Below, piece after piece: positions 23,286 to 29,723 of a stretch of DNA of 29,723 nt. The notes below the pieces were generated by a model that saw nothing but the letters and a program-made list of their open reading frames with translations, did no database searches and was not told the origin of the DNA. The DNA comes from Syntrophomonas sp. UBA5314 (GTDB lineage: Bacteria > Bacillota > Syntrophomonadia > Syntrophomonadales > Syntrophomonadaceae), in contig DHRK01000016.1 in NCBI GenBank assembly GCA_002410325.1, positions 1-29,723 of the forward strand. The letters run 5' to 3'. Both the position numbers and the translations under genes were made by a program. The number at the start of each line of letters is the position of its first letter. Positions within the stretch are counted from its first letter, which is position 1.

Positions 23286-24689
23286 TTATAAAATATAGCG
23301 GCTCAAATCTTCATCGTCGACTATTTTCTGCAGGCGCTCCTTGACGTAGTCGCCTTCTATCAGCACTTCCTGCCCGGCCAGATACGGAGCATCAAATAAA
23401 AGATCCTCCAGAACTTTCTCCATGATCGTATGCAGACGCCGGGCGCCAATATTTTCCGTCCTGGTATTTACTTCATAGGCAATTTCTGCCACGTAATCAA
23501 TCGCTTCTTCTGTAAAGCATATGTTTACTCCCTCGCTCTGTAACAGCGCTGTATACTGCTTTATCAAGGAGTTGCGAGGTTCGGTCAGTATCCTTCGCAG
23601 ATCAGCTCTGGTCAAGCCCTCCAATTCAACTCTGATGGGAAATCTTCCCTGCAGCTCCGGTATCAAATCAGACGGTTTATTGATGTGAAAAGCCCCGGCG
23701 GCAATAAAAAGAATGTAGTCGGTTTTGACCGGGCCATATTTGGTCACAACGGTAGAACCTTCAACGATGGGCAGGATATCTCTCTGCACGCCGCCTCTTG
23801 ATACATCCGGTCCGTAGTCGTTTCCTTTGCCCGCAATTTTATCGATCTCATCCAAGAAAACAATCCCGTCTTCTTCAACCCGCTGAATGGATTCCCGGTA
23901 TACCTCATCCATATCGATCAAGCGCTGCGCTTCTTCATAGGTGAGGAGCTTCCTGGCTTCTTCAACCGTCATTCTGCGTTTTTTCTTCTTCTTGGGCATC
24001 AAGTTGCCGAACATATCCTGCAGGTTGATACCCATTTCCTCAACTCCGGAACCTGAAAATACTTCCATGAAAGGAGTGGAGCCTCTTTCTTCGACGTCTA
24101 CTTCGATGATTTCGTTTTCCAGTTCCTGCCTCAGCAGCTTGTTGCGCAGTATTTCCCGCTGCTCAAGGACTTCGCGATTTTTACGTTCGAATTCCTCTTC
24201 GCTTTCCTCCTTCTCCGCTCCCTGACCCAACAGATATTCCAGCGGGTTTTTAGGACTCCGGGATTTTTTCGCCGGCAGGGGCATCATGTAGTCAAGAATC
24301 CGTTCTTGAGCCAGTTCCCGTCCTTTCGCTTCCATTTCTTCAAATTTATCTTGTTTGACCGCTCTAATGGCAGTCTCCAACAGGTCTCTGATCATCGATT
24401 CCACATCGCGGCCCACATAACCTACTTCGGTGAATTTACTGGCCTCAACTTTTATAAAAGGGGCCTTGACCAGCCGGGCCAGACGCCTTGCTATCTCGGT
24501 CTTCCCGATGCCGGTTGAGCCTATCATGATGATGTTTTTAGGATAGATCTCTTCCCTCATTTCCGCCGGCAGTTGCTTTCTCCGGTACCGGTTGCGCAAA
24601 GCTATGGCTACCGCCTTCTTGGCCACCTTTTGTCCCACAATATGTTTATCGAGTTCTTCTACAATTTCTCTGGGAGTTAGACTGGGCAA
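23286..24689 (-). CDS. hslU: HslU (ClpY), ATPase of the HslUV protease
   Basis: A 467-residue AAA+ unfoldase with Walker A GSTGIGKT (57-64), pore loop GYVGRD (90-95), the helical I domain (about 110-245), Walker B VFLDEIDK (277-284), sensor-2 GARR (415-418), and the C-terminal tail ending DLSRYIL that docks in HslV. The Walker A has Ser instead of the usual Pro at the second position, probably tolerated. It starts at TTG 24689, which gives the same N-terminus (PSLTPREIVEELD) as other HslU proteins. An out-of-frame ATG four bases earlier has better spacing to GGAGGTG. Confidence 0.96.
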   Translation of the reverse strand: MPSLTPREIVEELDKHIVGQKVAKKAVAIALRNRYRRKQLPAEMREEIYPKNIIMIGSTGIGKTEIARRLARLVKAPFIKVEASKFTEVGYVGRDVESMIRDLLETAIRAVKQDKFEEMEAKGRELAQERILDYMMPLPAKKSRSPKNPLEYLLGQGAEKEESEEEFERKNREVLEQREILRNKLLRQELENEIIEVDVEERGSTPFMEVFSGSGVEEMGINLQDMFGNLMPKKKKKRRMTVEEARKLLTYEEAQRLIDMDEVYRESIQRVEEDGIVFLDEIDKIAGKGNDYGPDVSRGGVQRDILPIVEGSTVVTKYGPVKTDYILFIAAGAFHINKPSDLIPELQGRFPIRVELEGLTRADLRRILTEPRNSLIKQYTALLQSEGVNICFTEEAIDYVAEIAYEVNTRTENIGARRLHTIMEKVLEDLLFDAPYLAGQEVLIEGDYVKERLQKIVDDEDLSRYIL

Positions 24690-24697
24690 TCATTAAA

Positions 24698-24704
24698 CAC
24701 CTCC
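24698..24704 (-). promoter_or_regulatory. Ribosome binding site before hslU, nearer to an out-of-frame ATG
   Basis: GGAGGTG lies six bases (from GGAGG) before ATG 24693 and ten bases before the hslU TTG 24689. The ATG frame stops after 15 codons, so initiation there would not make HslU. Confidence 0.6.
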
Positions 24705-24735
24705 ATTGTTCGGCAGCACTCTGTTTAACGGAGTA

Positions 24736-25269
24736 CTATTCGATCCATTCCAAGGTTATTTGGTCATTGGTGTAGATGCAGATGTCGGACGCTATTTTTA
24801 GAGCTTCCTCAGCGATTTCTCTGGCGTTTAGATCGCTGTGCTGGTATAAAGCCCGGGCCGCGGCCAGGGCATAAGCCCCGCCTGAACCGATGGCGGTGAT
24901 CCCATCCTCGGCATCGATCAGTTCACCATTACCGGAAATAACCAACATTTTTTCCCGATCAGCTACAATGAGCAAGGCCTCAAGGCGCCTCAACACCCTG
25001 TCCGAGCGCCAGTCACGGGCCAGATCCACTGCCGCCCGGGTCAGGTTGCCATTGACCTGTTTAAGCTTTTCTTCAAATTTAGCAAACAGGGTAAAGGCAT
25101 CTGCCACCGAACCGGCAAAACCGGCTATTACCTGACCTTCATATAAACGGCGGACTTTTTTGGCGTTTTGCTTCATTATAGTATTCTGTCCAAAGGTGAC
25201 CTGGCCGTCTCCGGCTATCGCAGTCAGGCCGCCTTTGCGAACGGCTACTATGGTTGTGGCTTCAAACAT
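24736..25269 (-). CDS. hslV: HslV (ClpQ), peptidase of the HslUV protease
   Basis: A 177-residue proteasome-beta-like peptidase. The likely catalytic nucleophile is Thr5 in Met-Phe-Glu-Ala-Thr-Thr; the family needs an N-terminal Thr (or Ser in B. subtilis), so the first four residues would have to be removed. The conserved IAGDGQVTFGQ (18-28), AGFAGSVADAFTL and GSGGAYALAAARAL segments are present. It forms a double hexameric chamber capped by HslU. It starts 3 bp after the xerC stop with GGAGGTAG as ribosome site. Confidence 0.95.
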   Translation of the reverse strand: MFEATTIVAVRKGGLTAIAGDGQVTFGQNTIMKQNAKKVRRLYEGQVIAGFAGSVADAFTLFAKFEEKLKQVNGNLTRAAVDLARDWRSDRVLRRLEALLIVADREKMLVISGNGELIDAEDGITAIGSGGAYALAAARALYQHSDLNAREIAEEALKIASDICIYTNDQITLEWIE

Positions 25270-25272
25270 AGA

Positions 25273-26184
25273 CTACCTCCGTGGATGATGTTCTTCATGG
25301 ATAATTTTTATCTCATCTCTGCTCAAGTGCGTATAAACCTGAGTGGTAGACAGCTTAACGTGACCCAGCAATTCCTGAACCGAACGCAGATCGGCACCAG
25401 CCCCCAGCAAATGAGTGGCAAAAGAGTGGCGCAGGGTGTGGGGGCTGACCTTCTGGTGCATGGCCAGCATTTCAACGTATTTGTTCATAATATTGCGTAT
25501 ACTGCGGGCGCTCAACCTTTTACCCGATTTGTTCAAAAACAAAGCGGAAGATTTTTCTTCATTCTTGCGCTGTAAAAAAGGACGGCCGTTCTCTAGGTAA
25601 TCATTAAGGGCCTCTCTTGCTACCTTGCCCAGAGGCACTATCCTTTCTTTGCTGCCCTTGCCCAAGACCCTTACGTAGAGTTCAGTCAGATCGATATCTA
25701 TCATATCGAGCCCCACCAGTTCACTAACCCGCAAACCCGAAGAATACAGGGTCTCCAATATGGCGCGATCGCGCTTGCCGCTGGGTGTCAAAATATCCGG
25801 AGCCTGCATGAGCAGGTGGACTTCCTGGGGATAGAGAAATTGCGGCAACCGTTTATCCTGTTTAGGAGTGGATACCGCAGCTATGGGATTGCTGGCCAGG
25901 ACGTTTTCCCGGCACAAATAGCGCACAAAGGACCTTAAGGCGGCCAGCTTGCGGGCCATGGTAGCCCTGCTCCAACCTTTTTGCTGCATATGAACCAGGT
26001 ATTCCCGGGCGGTAAAATGGTTAATGTACTCTACACCCAAATCTTCCAAAGCCAGCTGATTTTTACCAACTAAAAAAGCAAAAAACTGACTCAAATCAGT
26101 TTCATAGCTGAGTAGTGTTAAACTGGCAGCGCTTTTTTCTATGCGCAGGTAGTCGAGAAACCCTTGCAGGTGTAGATACAGCAT
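25273..26184 (-). CDS. xerC: XerC (CodV)-type tyrosine recombinase
   Basis: From ATG 26184 the protein has 303 residues, typical for Xer recombinases. An N-terminal SAM-like core-binding domain (1-100) precedes the catalytic domain, where Arg152, Lys176, His249, Arg252, His275 and nucleophile Tyr284 form the full tyrosine recombinase set. With its partner it resolves chromosome dimers at dif. The location between trmFO and hslV is that of B. subtilis codV. A longer frame from ATG 26226 would start inside an imperfect palindrome and lacks a good ribosome site; GGGAAAGG seven bases before 26184 supports the shorter form. Confidence 0.94.
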   Translation of the reverse strand: MLYLHLQGFLDYLRIEKSAASLTLLSYETDLSQFFAFLVGKNQLALEDLGVEYINHFTAREYLVHMQQKGWSRATMARKLAALRSFVRYLCRENVLASNPIAAVSTPKQDKRLPQFLYPQEVHLLMQAPDILTPSGKRDRAILETLYSSGLRVSELVGLDMIDIDLTELYVRVLGKGSKERIVPLGKVAREALNDYLENGRPFLQRKNEEKSSALFLNKSGKRLSARSIRNIMNKYVEMLAMHQKVSPHTLRHSFATHLLGAGADLRSVQELLGHVKLSTTQVYTHLSRDEIKIIHEEHHPRR

Positions 26185-26204
26185 AAATAGGCCTTTCCCA
26201 CAAA

Positions 26205-26238
26205 TTTCTAAGCAAAATGCTAGCATACTGCCTAGAAA
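26205..26238 (-). repeat. Imperfect 34-bp palindrome in the xerC leader
   Basis: The two 17-base halves pair at 14 of 17 positions around an ATGCTAGCAT core (26217-26226). In the minus-strand RNA two of the three mismatches become G:U pairs, so the hairpin is better in the topA-xerC transcript than on the other strand. It fills most of the 67-bp trmFO-xerC gap and ends about 20 bases before the xerC start. It might act as a partial terminator, processing site or translation control. Confidence 0.6.
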
Positions 26239-26251
26239 AATTCAATCATTT

Positions 26252-27553
26252 TTACAACAATTCTGAAAATTTATTCATGTCGTGTAAGGCCCGTTCCGCA
26301 TAAGCCTGGTAGCGTTTTCGCTTATCCTTAATATTCGCTTCCAGGGTGGGAAGCAGTCCGAAGTTGGCGTTGATGGGCTGGAAATGGCCATCCCGGGCCC
26401 CGGTTATAAATCTTAGCAAGGCGCCGCTCATGGTAGTGGGAGGTGGAGCGACCGGTTCCTGACCATGCCAGTAACGATAGGCGTTTATTCCGGCTATTAA
26501 GCCGGTGGCAGCCGATTCCATATAACCTTCCACCCCGGTTATCTGCCCGGCAAAGAATACCCGGAGGTCCCTATGCCATTGCAGAGTGGGCAGGAGCAAG
26601 CGAGGGCTGTTAATGAAGGTATTGCGGTGGATTGACCCGTAACGAACGAATTCCGCATTTTCCAAACCCGGAATAAGGCGGAATACCCGGTCCTGCTCAC
26701 CCCAGCGCAGACGGGTCTGGAATCCCACCAGGCCGTAAATTCTTCCCGCTATATCTTCCTGCCGGAGCTGAACTACGGCATAAGGCCTGGCCAAATGGGG
26801 TTCTTCCTCCAGGCCCACCGGGCGAAGGGGTCCGAATCGCATGGTATCGGGTCCGGAGCGGGCCAGTACTTCAACCGGCATGCAGGCTTGGAAAAAGGGC
26901 AAGTCGATACTGTGACCCTCTTTAATATCGGCATTGAGGAGTTCTTCATAAAAGCGTTCATATTCCGCCTGACTCATAGGACAATTAAGATAGTCGGCCG
27001 TTCCCTTTCCGTACCGGGAGGCCCGGTATATGATATGATAGTCAAGACTTTCGGCCAGGACACTTGGCGCAATGGCATCAAAAAAGTGCAGGCTGTCTTC
27101 GCCGTTAAGCCTTTGCAGGTCCTGGCTCAAAGCATCCGAAGTAAGGGGTCCGGTTGCTACTATGGTCACTCCAGTGCCGGGAAGCGCCTTGGCTTCCTCG
27201 CGGATTATTGTAATATTGGGATCTCGGGAAATTATAGCGGTAACCGCCCGGGCAAATTGCTTTCGATCAACCGCCAGGGCGGATCCCGCCGGAACTCTGG
27301 TTTCGGCCGCACACTTCAAGAGCAGTGAACCCAGGACCTGCATTTCCTGCTTAAGAAGGCCCTGGGCGGTATTAGCCAGCTCGGATTTTAAAGAATTGCT
27401 GCAAACCAGTTCGGCCAGGTCACCGCTTTGGTGGGCCGGGGTATTCTTGTAAGGCCGCATTTCCCACAGGCGAACCGGGATACCACGGCGGGCCAGATAA
27501 TAAGCCGCTTCACAGCCGGCCAATCCGCCGCCTAATATATCTACCGCATTCAC
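26252..27553 (-). CDS. trmFO: TrmFO (Gid), folate-dependent tRNA m5U54 methyltransferase
   Basis: From GTG 27553 the protein has 433 residues, the usual length. The FAD-binding motif GGGLAG is at 8-13, followed by the conserved ELVCSNSLKSEL block with Cys51 and the FQACMPVEVL block with Cys224, corresponding to the two catalytic cysteines (53 and 226) of B. subtilis TrmFO. The enzyme methylates U54 of the T-loop using methylenetetrahydrofolate and FADH2. The GTG lies 1 bp after the topA stop, with GAGGG six bases upstream inside topA. A longer frame (15 extra residues) would run into topA with no ribosome site. Confidence 0.95.
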   Translation of the reverse strand: MNAVDILGGGLAGCEAAYYLARRGIPVRLWEMRPYKNTPAHQSGDLAELVCSNSLKSELANTAQGLLKQEMQVLGSLLLKCAAETRVPAGSALAVDRKQFARAVTAIISRDPNITIIREEAKALPGTGVTIVATGPLTSDALSQDLQRLNGEDSLHFFDAIAPSVLAESLDYHIIYRASRYGKGTADYLNCPMSQAEYERFYEELLNADIKEGHSIDLPFFQACMPVEVLARSGPDTMRFGPLRPVGLEEEPHLARPYAVVQLRQEDIAGRIYGLVGFQTRLRWGEQDRVFRLIPGLENAEFVRYGSIHRNTFINSPRLLLPTLQWHRDLRVFFAGQITGVEGYMESAATGLIAGINAYRYWHGQEPVAPPPTTMSGALLRFITGARDGHFQPINANFGLLPTLEANIKDKRKRYQAYAERALHDMNKFSELL

Positions 27554-27554
27554 T

Positions 27555-29633
27555 CTAGACCCTCGCCTTTTGTTTGCTGGGACAATCGGCGTTGACACAG
27601 ACCTTTTCCGTCTCTTTCATGCGATTCAGCTTCTCCACCAGGGGTTCGCCGCAATGCGGGCAGGTTTCGCCGGTCGGTTTGTTCCAGGAACGGAATTCGC
27701 AGTTGGGAAAGTTACTGCACCCGTAAAAGGTCCTTCCTTTCCTGCTTCTTAAAGCTACCACCGCACCCTGGCAGCGGGGGCATTTGATGCCGATATCCTG
27801 ATTAACCGACTCGGTATGGCGGCAGTTGGGAAAACCCGAACAGGCCAGGAATTTTCCGAAACGGCCATGTTTGATTAAAAGCGGCTGTCCGCACTCCGGA
27901 CAGGGTTTACCCGCTTCTTCATCTTTTATCTGCACCCTTTCCACATTCACCCGGGCCCTTTCCAGGTCCTCGCTGAAAGGACCATAGAATTCTCGGATAA
28001 CATGCGTCCATTCCATATCGCCCTCTTCGATACGATCCAGGCCTTCTTCCATCTTGGCGGTAAACTCAACATCCATAATGCTCGAAAAGTTCTCCTTGAG
28101 CAGCTCCACCACAATAACTCCCAATTCGGTGGGAACAAATTGTTTGTTGCGACGCTCCACATAGTTGCGTTTTAGAATAGTATCAATGATGGGAGCATAA
28201 GTACTGGGCCGGCCTATGTTCTTCTCTTCCAAAAGTTTCACCAGGCTGGCTTCGGTTAAACGGGGTGGGGGCTGGGTAAAATGCTGTTCAGGTTTGAGTT
28301 CCTGCAAGAATACGTCCTGTCCCGATTTTAGATCGGGAATAGGATTCTTTACTTCATCTTCATCTCCGTCGTTGTAAACCTTTCTATACCCCGGAAACTT
28401 TAACTGGGATGAACTGGCCCGCAGTTGATAGCTGCCGGCTTTTATTTCTACGCTTAAAGTATCGTAAACAGCCGGGGCCATCTGGCTGGAGACAAAGCGA
28501 TCCCAGATCAGTTTATACAGGCGGTACTGGTCGCGCGACAGAAAAGACTTAACGCTTTCCGGGGTCCGGGTCACCGAGGTGGGGCGAATGGCTTCGTGGG
28601 CATCCTGAGCCCCTTTGCGGCTTTTGTATTCATTAGGAGAATCCGGTGCATACTGAGCGCCAAAGTGTGCATTGATGTAATGCAGCGCCTCCTCCTGGGC
28701 GACTGTCGATACACGAGTCGAGTCGGTCCGCAAATAAGTGATAAGGCCAACCGTTCCTTCTTTGCCCATTTCCAATCCTTCATATAATTCCTGGGCCACC
28801 TTCATGGTACGCCGTGAAAAAAAGTTCAGCCGGCGGGCCGCTTCCTGCTGAAGGGTGCTGGTTGTAAAGGGGGGGCTGGCCTTTTTGCGTTTTTCCTTTT
28901 TCTCTACTTTAGCTACTTTAAAACCGGCCTTCTCCAGTTCCTTACATATGCCGGTCATTTGCGCCTGATCTTTGATCTCCAGTTTTTCATCCTCTAAGCC
29001 GTATAGTTTGGCGTTAAACAGGTTATGGCCGGCATCGGCCAGTACAGTTTCCAGGGTCCAGTATTCTTCAGGGACAAAGCGATTAATTTCTTCCTCCCTT
29101 TCCACAATAAGGCGCACCGCAACCGATTGAACACGGCCGCCGCTCAAACCTTTGCGCACCTTGCTCCACAACAGCGGACTCAAGTTATAACCCACCAGAC
29201 GGTCGAGAACCCGGCGAGCCTGCTGGGCGTTAACCCTCTTTTTATCAATCGGCCGGGAGTGCTTTATAGCATGCTTGACAGCGTCTTTGGTAATTTCGTG
29301 AAATTCGATGCGGCATGCGCTGTTCTCCGGTATACGCATGGCGTTTTGAAGATGCCAGGCAATAGCCTCGCCTTCGCGGTCCGGGTCGGTGGCCAGCAAA
29401 ACCCGATCAACTTTCTGTGATTCTTCCTTTATTTCTTTTAACAATTCACCCTTTCCCCGAATGGTTATATACTGGGGAGCGAAATTGTCATCTATATCGA
29501 TTCCCAATTTACTTTTCGGCAGGTCCTTTATGTGACCCACAGAAGCTTTTACTTTATAGCCCTTGCCTAAAAATTTACTCAGGGTTTTGGCTTTGGCCGC
29601 CGATTCCACGATAAGGAGCGTTCCCCCTGCCAA
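27555..29633 (-). CDS. topA: TopA, DNA topoisomerase I (type IA)
   Basis: From TTG 29633 the protein has 692 residues. The Toprim domain (about 1-115) contains GTLLIVESAAKAKTL and the metal-binding DPDREGE (83-89). The active-site Tyr300 is in ITYLRTDST. Three C-terminal zinc-ribbon repeats have Cys at 578/581/598/604, 618/621/639/645 and 658/661/679/684. The enzyme relaxes negative supercoils. An upstream in-frame GTG (29642) is part of the ribosome site AGAGGTGAT, which ends four bases before the TTG. The TTG start also matches the usual short family N-terminus. It is the first complete gene of the cluster and is tightly linked to trmFO. Confidence 0.97.
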   Translation of the reverse strand: MAGGTLLIVESAAKAKTLSKFLGKGYKVKASVGHIKDLPKSKLGIDIDDNFAPQYITIRGKGELLKEIKEESQKVDRVLLATDPDREGEAIAWHLQNAMRIPENSACRIEFHEITKDAVKHAIKHSRPIDKKRVNAQQARRVLDRLVGYNLSPLLWSKVRKGLSGGRVQSVAVRLIVEREEEINRFVPEEYWTLETVLADAGHNLFNAKLYGLEDEKLEIKDQAQMTGICKELEKAGFKVAKVEKKEKRKKASPPFTTSTLQQEAARRLNFFSRRTMKVAQELYEGLEMGKEGTVGLITYLRTDSTRVSTVAQEEALHYINAHFGAQYAPDSPNEYKSRKGAQDAHEAIRPTSVTRTPESVKSFLSRDQYRLYKLIWDRFVSSQMAPAVYDTLSVEIKAGSYQLRASSSQLKFPGYRKVYNDGDEDEVKNPIPDLKSGQDVFLQELKPEQHFTQPPPRLTEASLVKLLEEKNIGRPSTYAPIIDTILKRNYVERRNKQFVPTELGVIVVELLKENFSSIMDVEFTAKMEEGLDRIEEGDMEWTHVIREFYGPFSEDLERARVNVERVQIKDEEAGKPCPECGQPLLIKHGRFGKFLACSGFPNCRHTESVNQDIGIKCPRCQGAVVALRSRKGRTFYGCSNFPNCEFRSWNKPTGETCPHCGEPLVEKLNRMKETEKVCVNADCPSKQKARV

Positions 29634-29637
29634 ACAT

Positions 29638-29646
29638 ATCACCTCT
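29638..29646 (-). promoter_or_regulatory. Ribosome binding site deciding the topA start
   Basis: AGAGGTGAT on the minus strand, four bases before TTG 29633. It contains the GTG at 29642 and the TGA stop of a possible upstream gene (29641..29639), so the upstream stop, the site and the start are interlocked. Confidence 0.7.
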
Positions 29647-29722
29647 TCTTTTTGTTGTACTGGTACTCTGTTAACCCTAAATCTTGTATTACTCGTCGGT
29701 TAAATTTTCGCATGACTGCGTT
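29639..29722 (-). CDS. Possible 3' end of an unidentified upstream gene
   Basis: One minus-strand frame is open from the window edge for 27 codons and stops with TGA inside the topA ribosome site. The encoded end is basic (about ...RRVIQDLGLTEYQYNKKKR). The other two frames close earlier. It does not resemble the C-terminus of DprA, which precedes topA in B. subtilis. The short length means it could be chance; the coupling to the topA ribosome site is the main argument. Confidence 0.35.
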   Translation of the reverse strand, partial: NAVMRKFNRRVIQDLGLTEYQYNKKKR

Positions 29723-29723
29723 G

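Noticed and set aside
26205..26238. A dif or Xer recombination site beside xerC
   Set aside because: The arm and core sequences do not resemble dif of E. coli or B. subtilis, and the G:U pattern favours an RNA hairpin; dif is normally near the terminus rather than beside xerC.
1..29723. tRNA, rRNA, riboswitch, insertion sequence, prophage or defence genes
   Set aside because: No gap is large enough for most of these (the longest is about 200 bp), and no transposase, phage or defence domain is seen in any frame. The only recombinase is the housekeeping XerC.

Overview
The window holds the bulk of a Gram-positive flagellar assembly operon and the housekeeping/regulatory cluster upstream of it. 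Every gene is on the minus strand, so transcription runs from high to low coordinates. The order topA–trmFO–xerC–hslV–hslU–codY–flgB–flgC–fliE–fliF–fliG–fliH–fliI–fliJ–ylxF–fliK–flgD–(TIGR02530-type gene)–flgE–swrD–fliL–fliM–fliY–cheY–fliO–fliP–fliQ–fliR–flhB–flhA–flhF–flhG is, from memory, essentially that of Bacillus subtilis (topA-gid-codV-clpQ-clpY-codY-fla/che). The extra gene between flgD and flgE, the long cysteine-containing CodY, the frequent TTG starts and the balanced base composition point to an anaerobic clostridial Firmicute, possibly a Syntrophomonas- or Desulfotomaculum-like lineage. That genus-level guess rests on general resemblance only.

Region by region (in transcription order): 29639-29722 is the possible tail of an unidentified gene. 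27555-29633 topA, 26252-27553 trmFO, 25273-26184 xerC, 24736-25269 hslV, 23286-24689 hslU and 22483-23265 codY form one closely spaced unit. It ends at an intrinsic terminator (22402-22435). The 200-bp codY-flgB gap is the longest non-coding stretch and should hold the main fla promoter; it also contains a near-consensus CodY box. From 22282 to 80 the flagellar genes are packed with short gaps or overlaps. They cover the rod (flgB, flgC, fliE), MS ring and switch (fliF, fliG, fliM, fliY), export ATPase complex (fliH, fliI, fliJ), hook (fliK, flgD, flgE), stator-related proteins (swrD, fliL, ylxF), the chemotaxis response regulator (cheY), the export gate (fliO, fliP, fliQ, fliR, flhB, flhA), and the number/placement GTPase-ATPase pair (flhF, flhG). 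At the left edge a sigma-28/SigD-type promoter precedes the first four codons of the next gene.

The gene products together would build the basal body, export gate and hook, and couple the switch to CheY~P through FliM and FliY. No gene set here looks like an undescribed system. The points most worth a second look are non-coding or small-scale: stable hairpins on both sides of flgE, a transcript-specific hairpin in front of xerC, an Asp-Thr repeat tail on FlgD, the SigD-type promoter at the left edge, a CodY box near the fla promoter region, and a clostridial CodY with a cysteine cluster. Several start codons are best placed downstream of the longest open frame, because an extended Shine-Dalgarno sequence that itself contains GTG or lies next to TTG/ATG fixes them.
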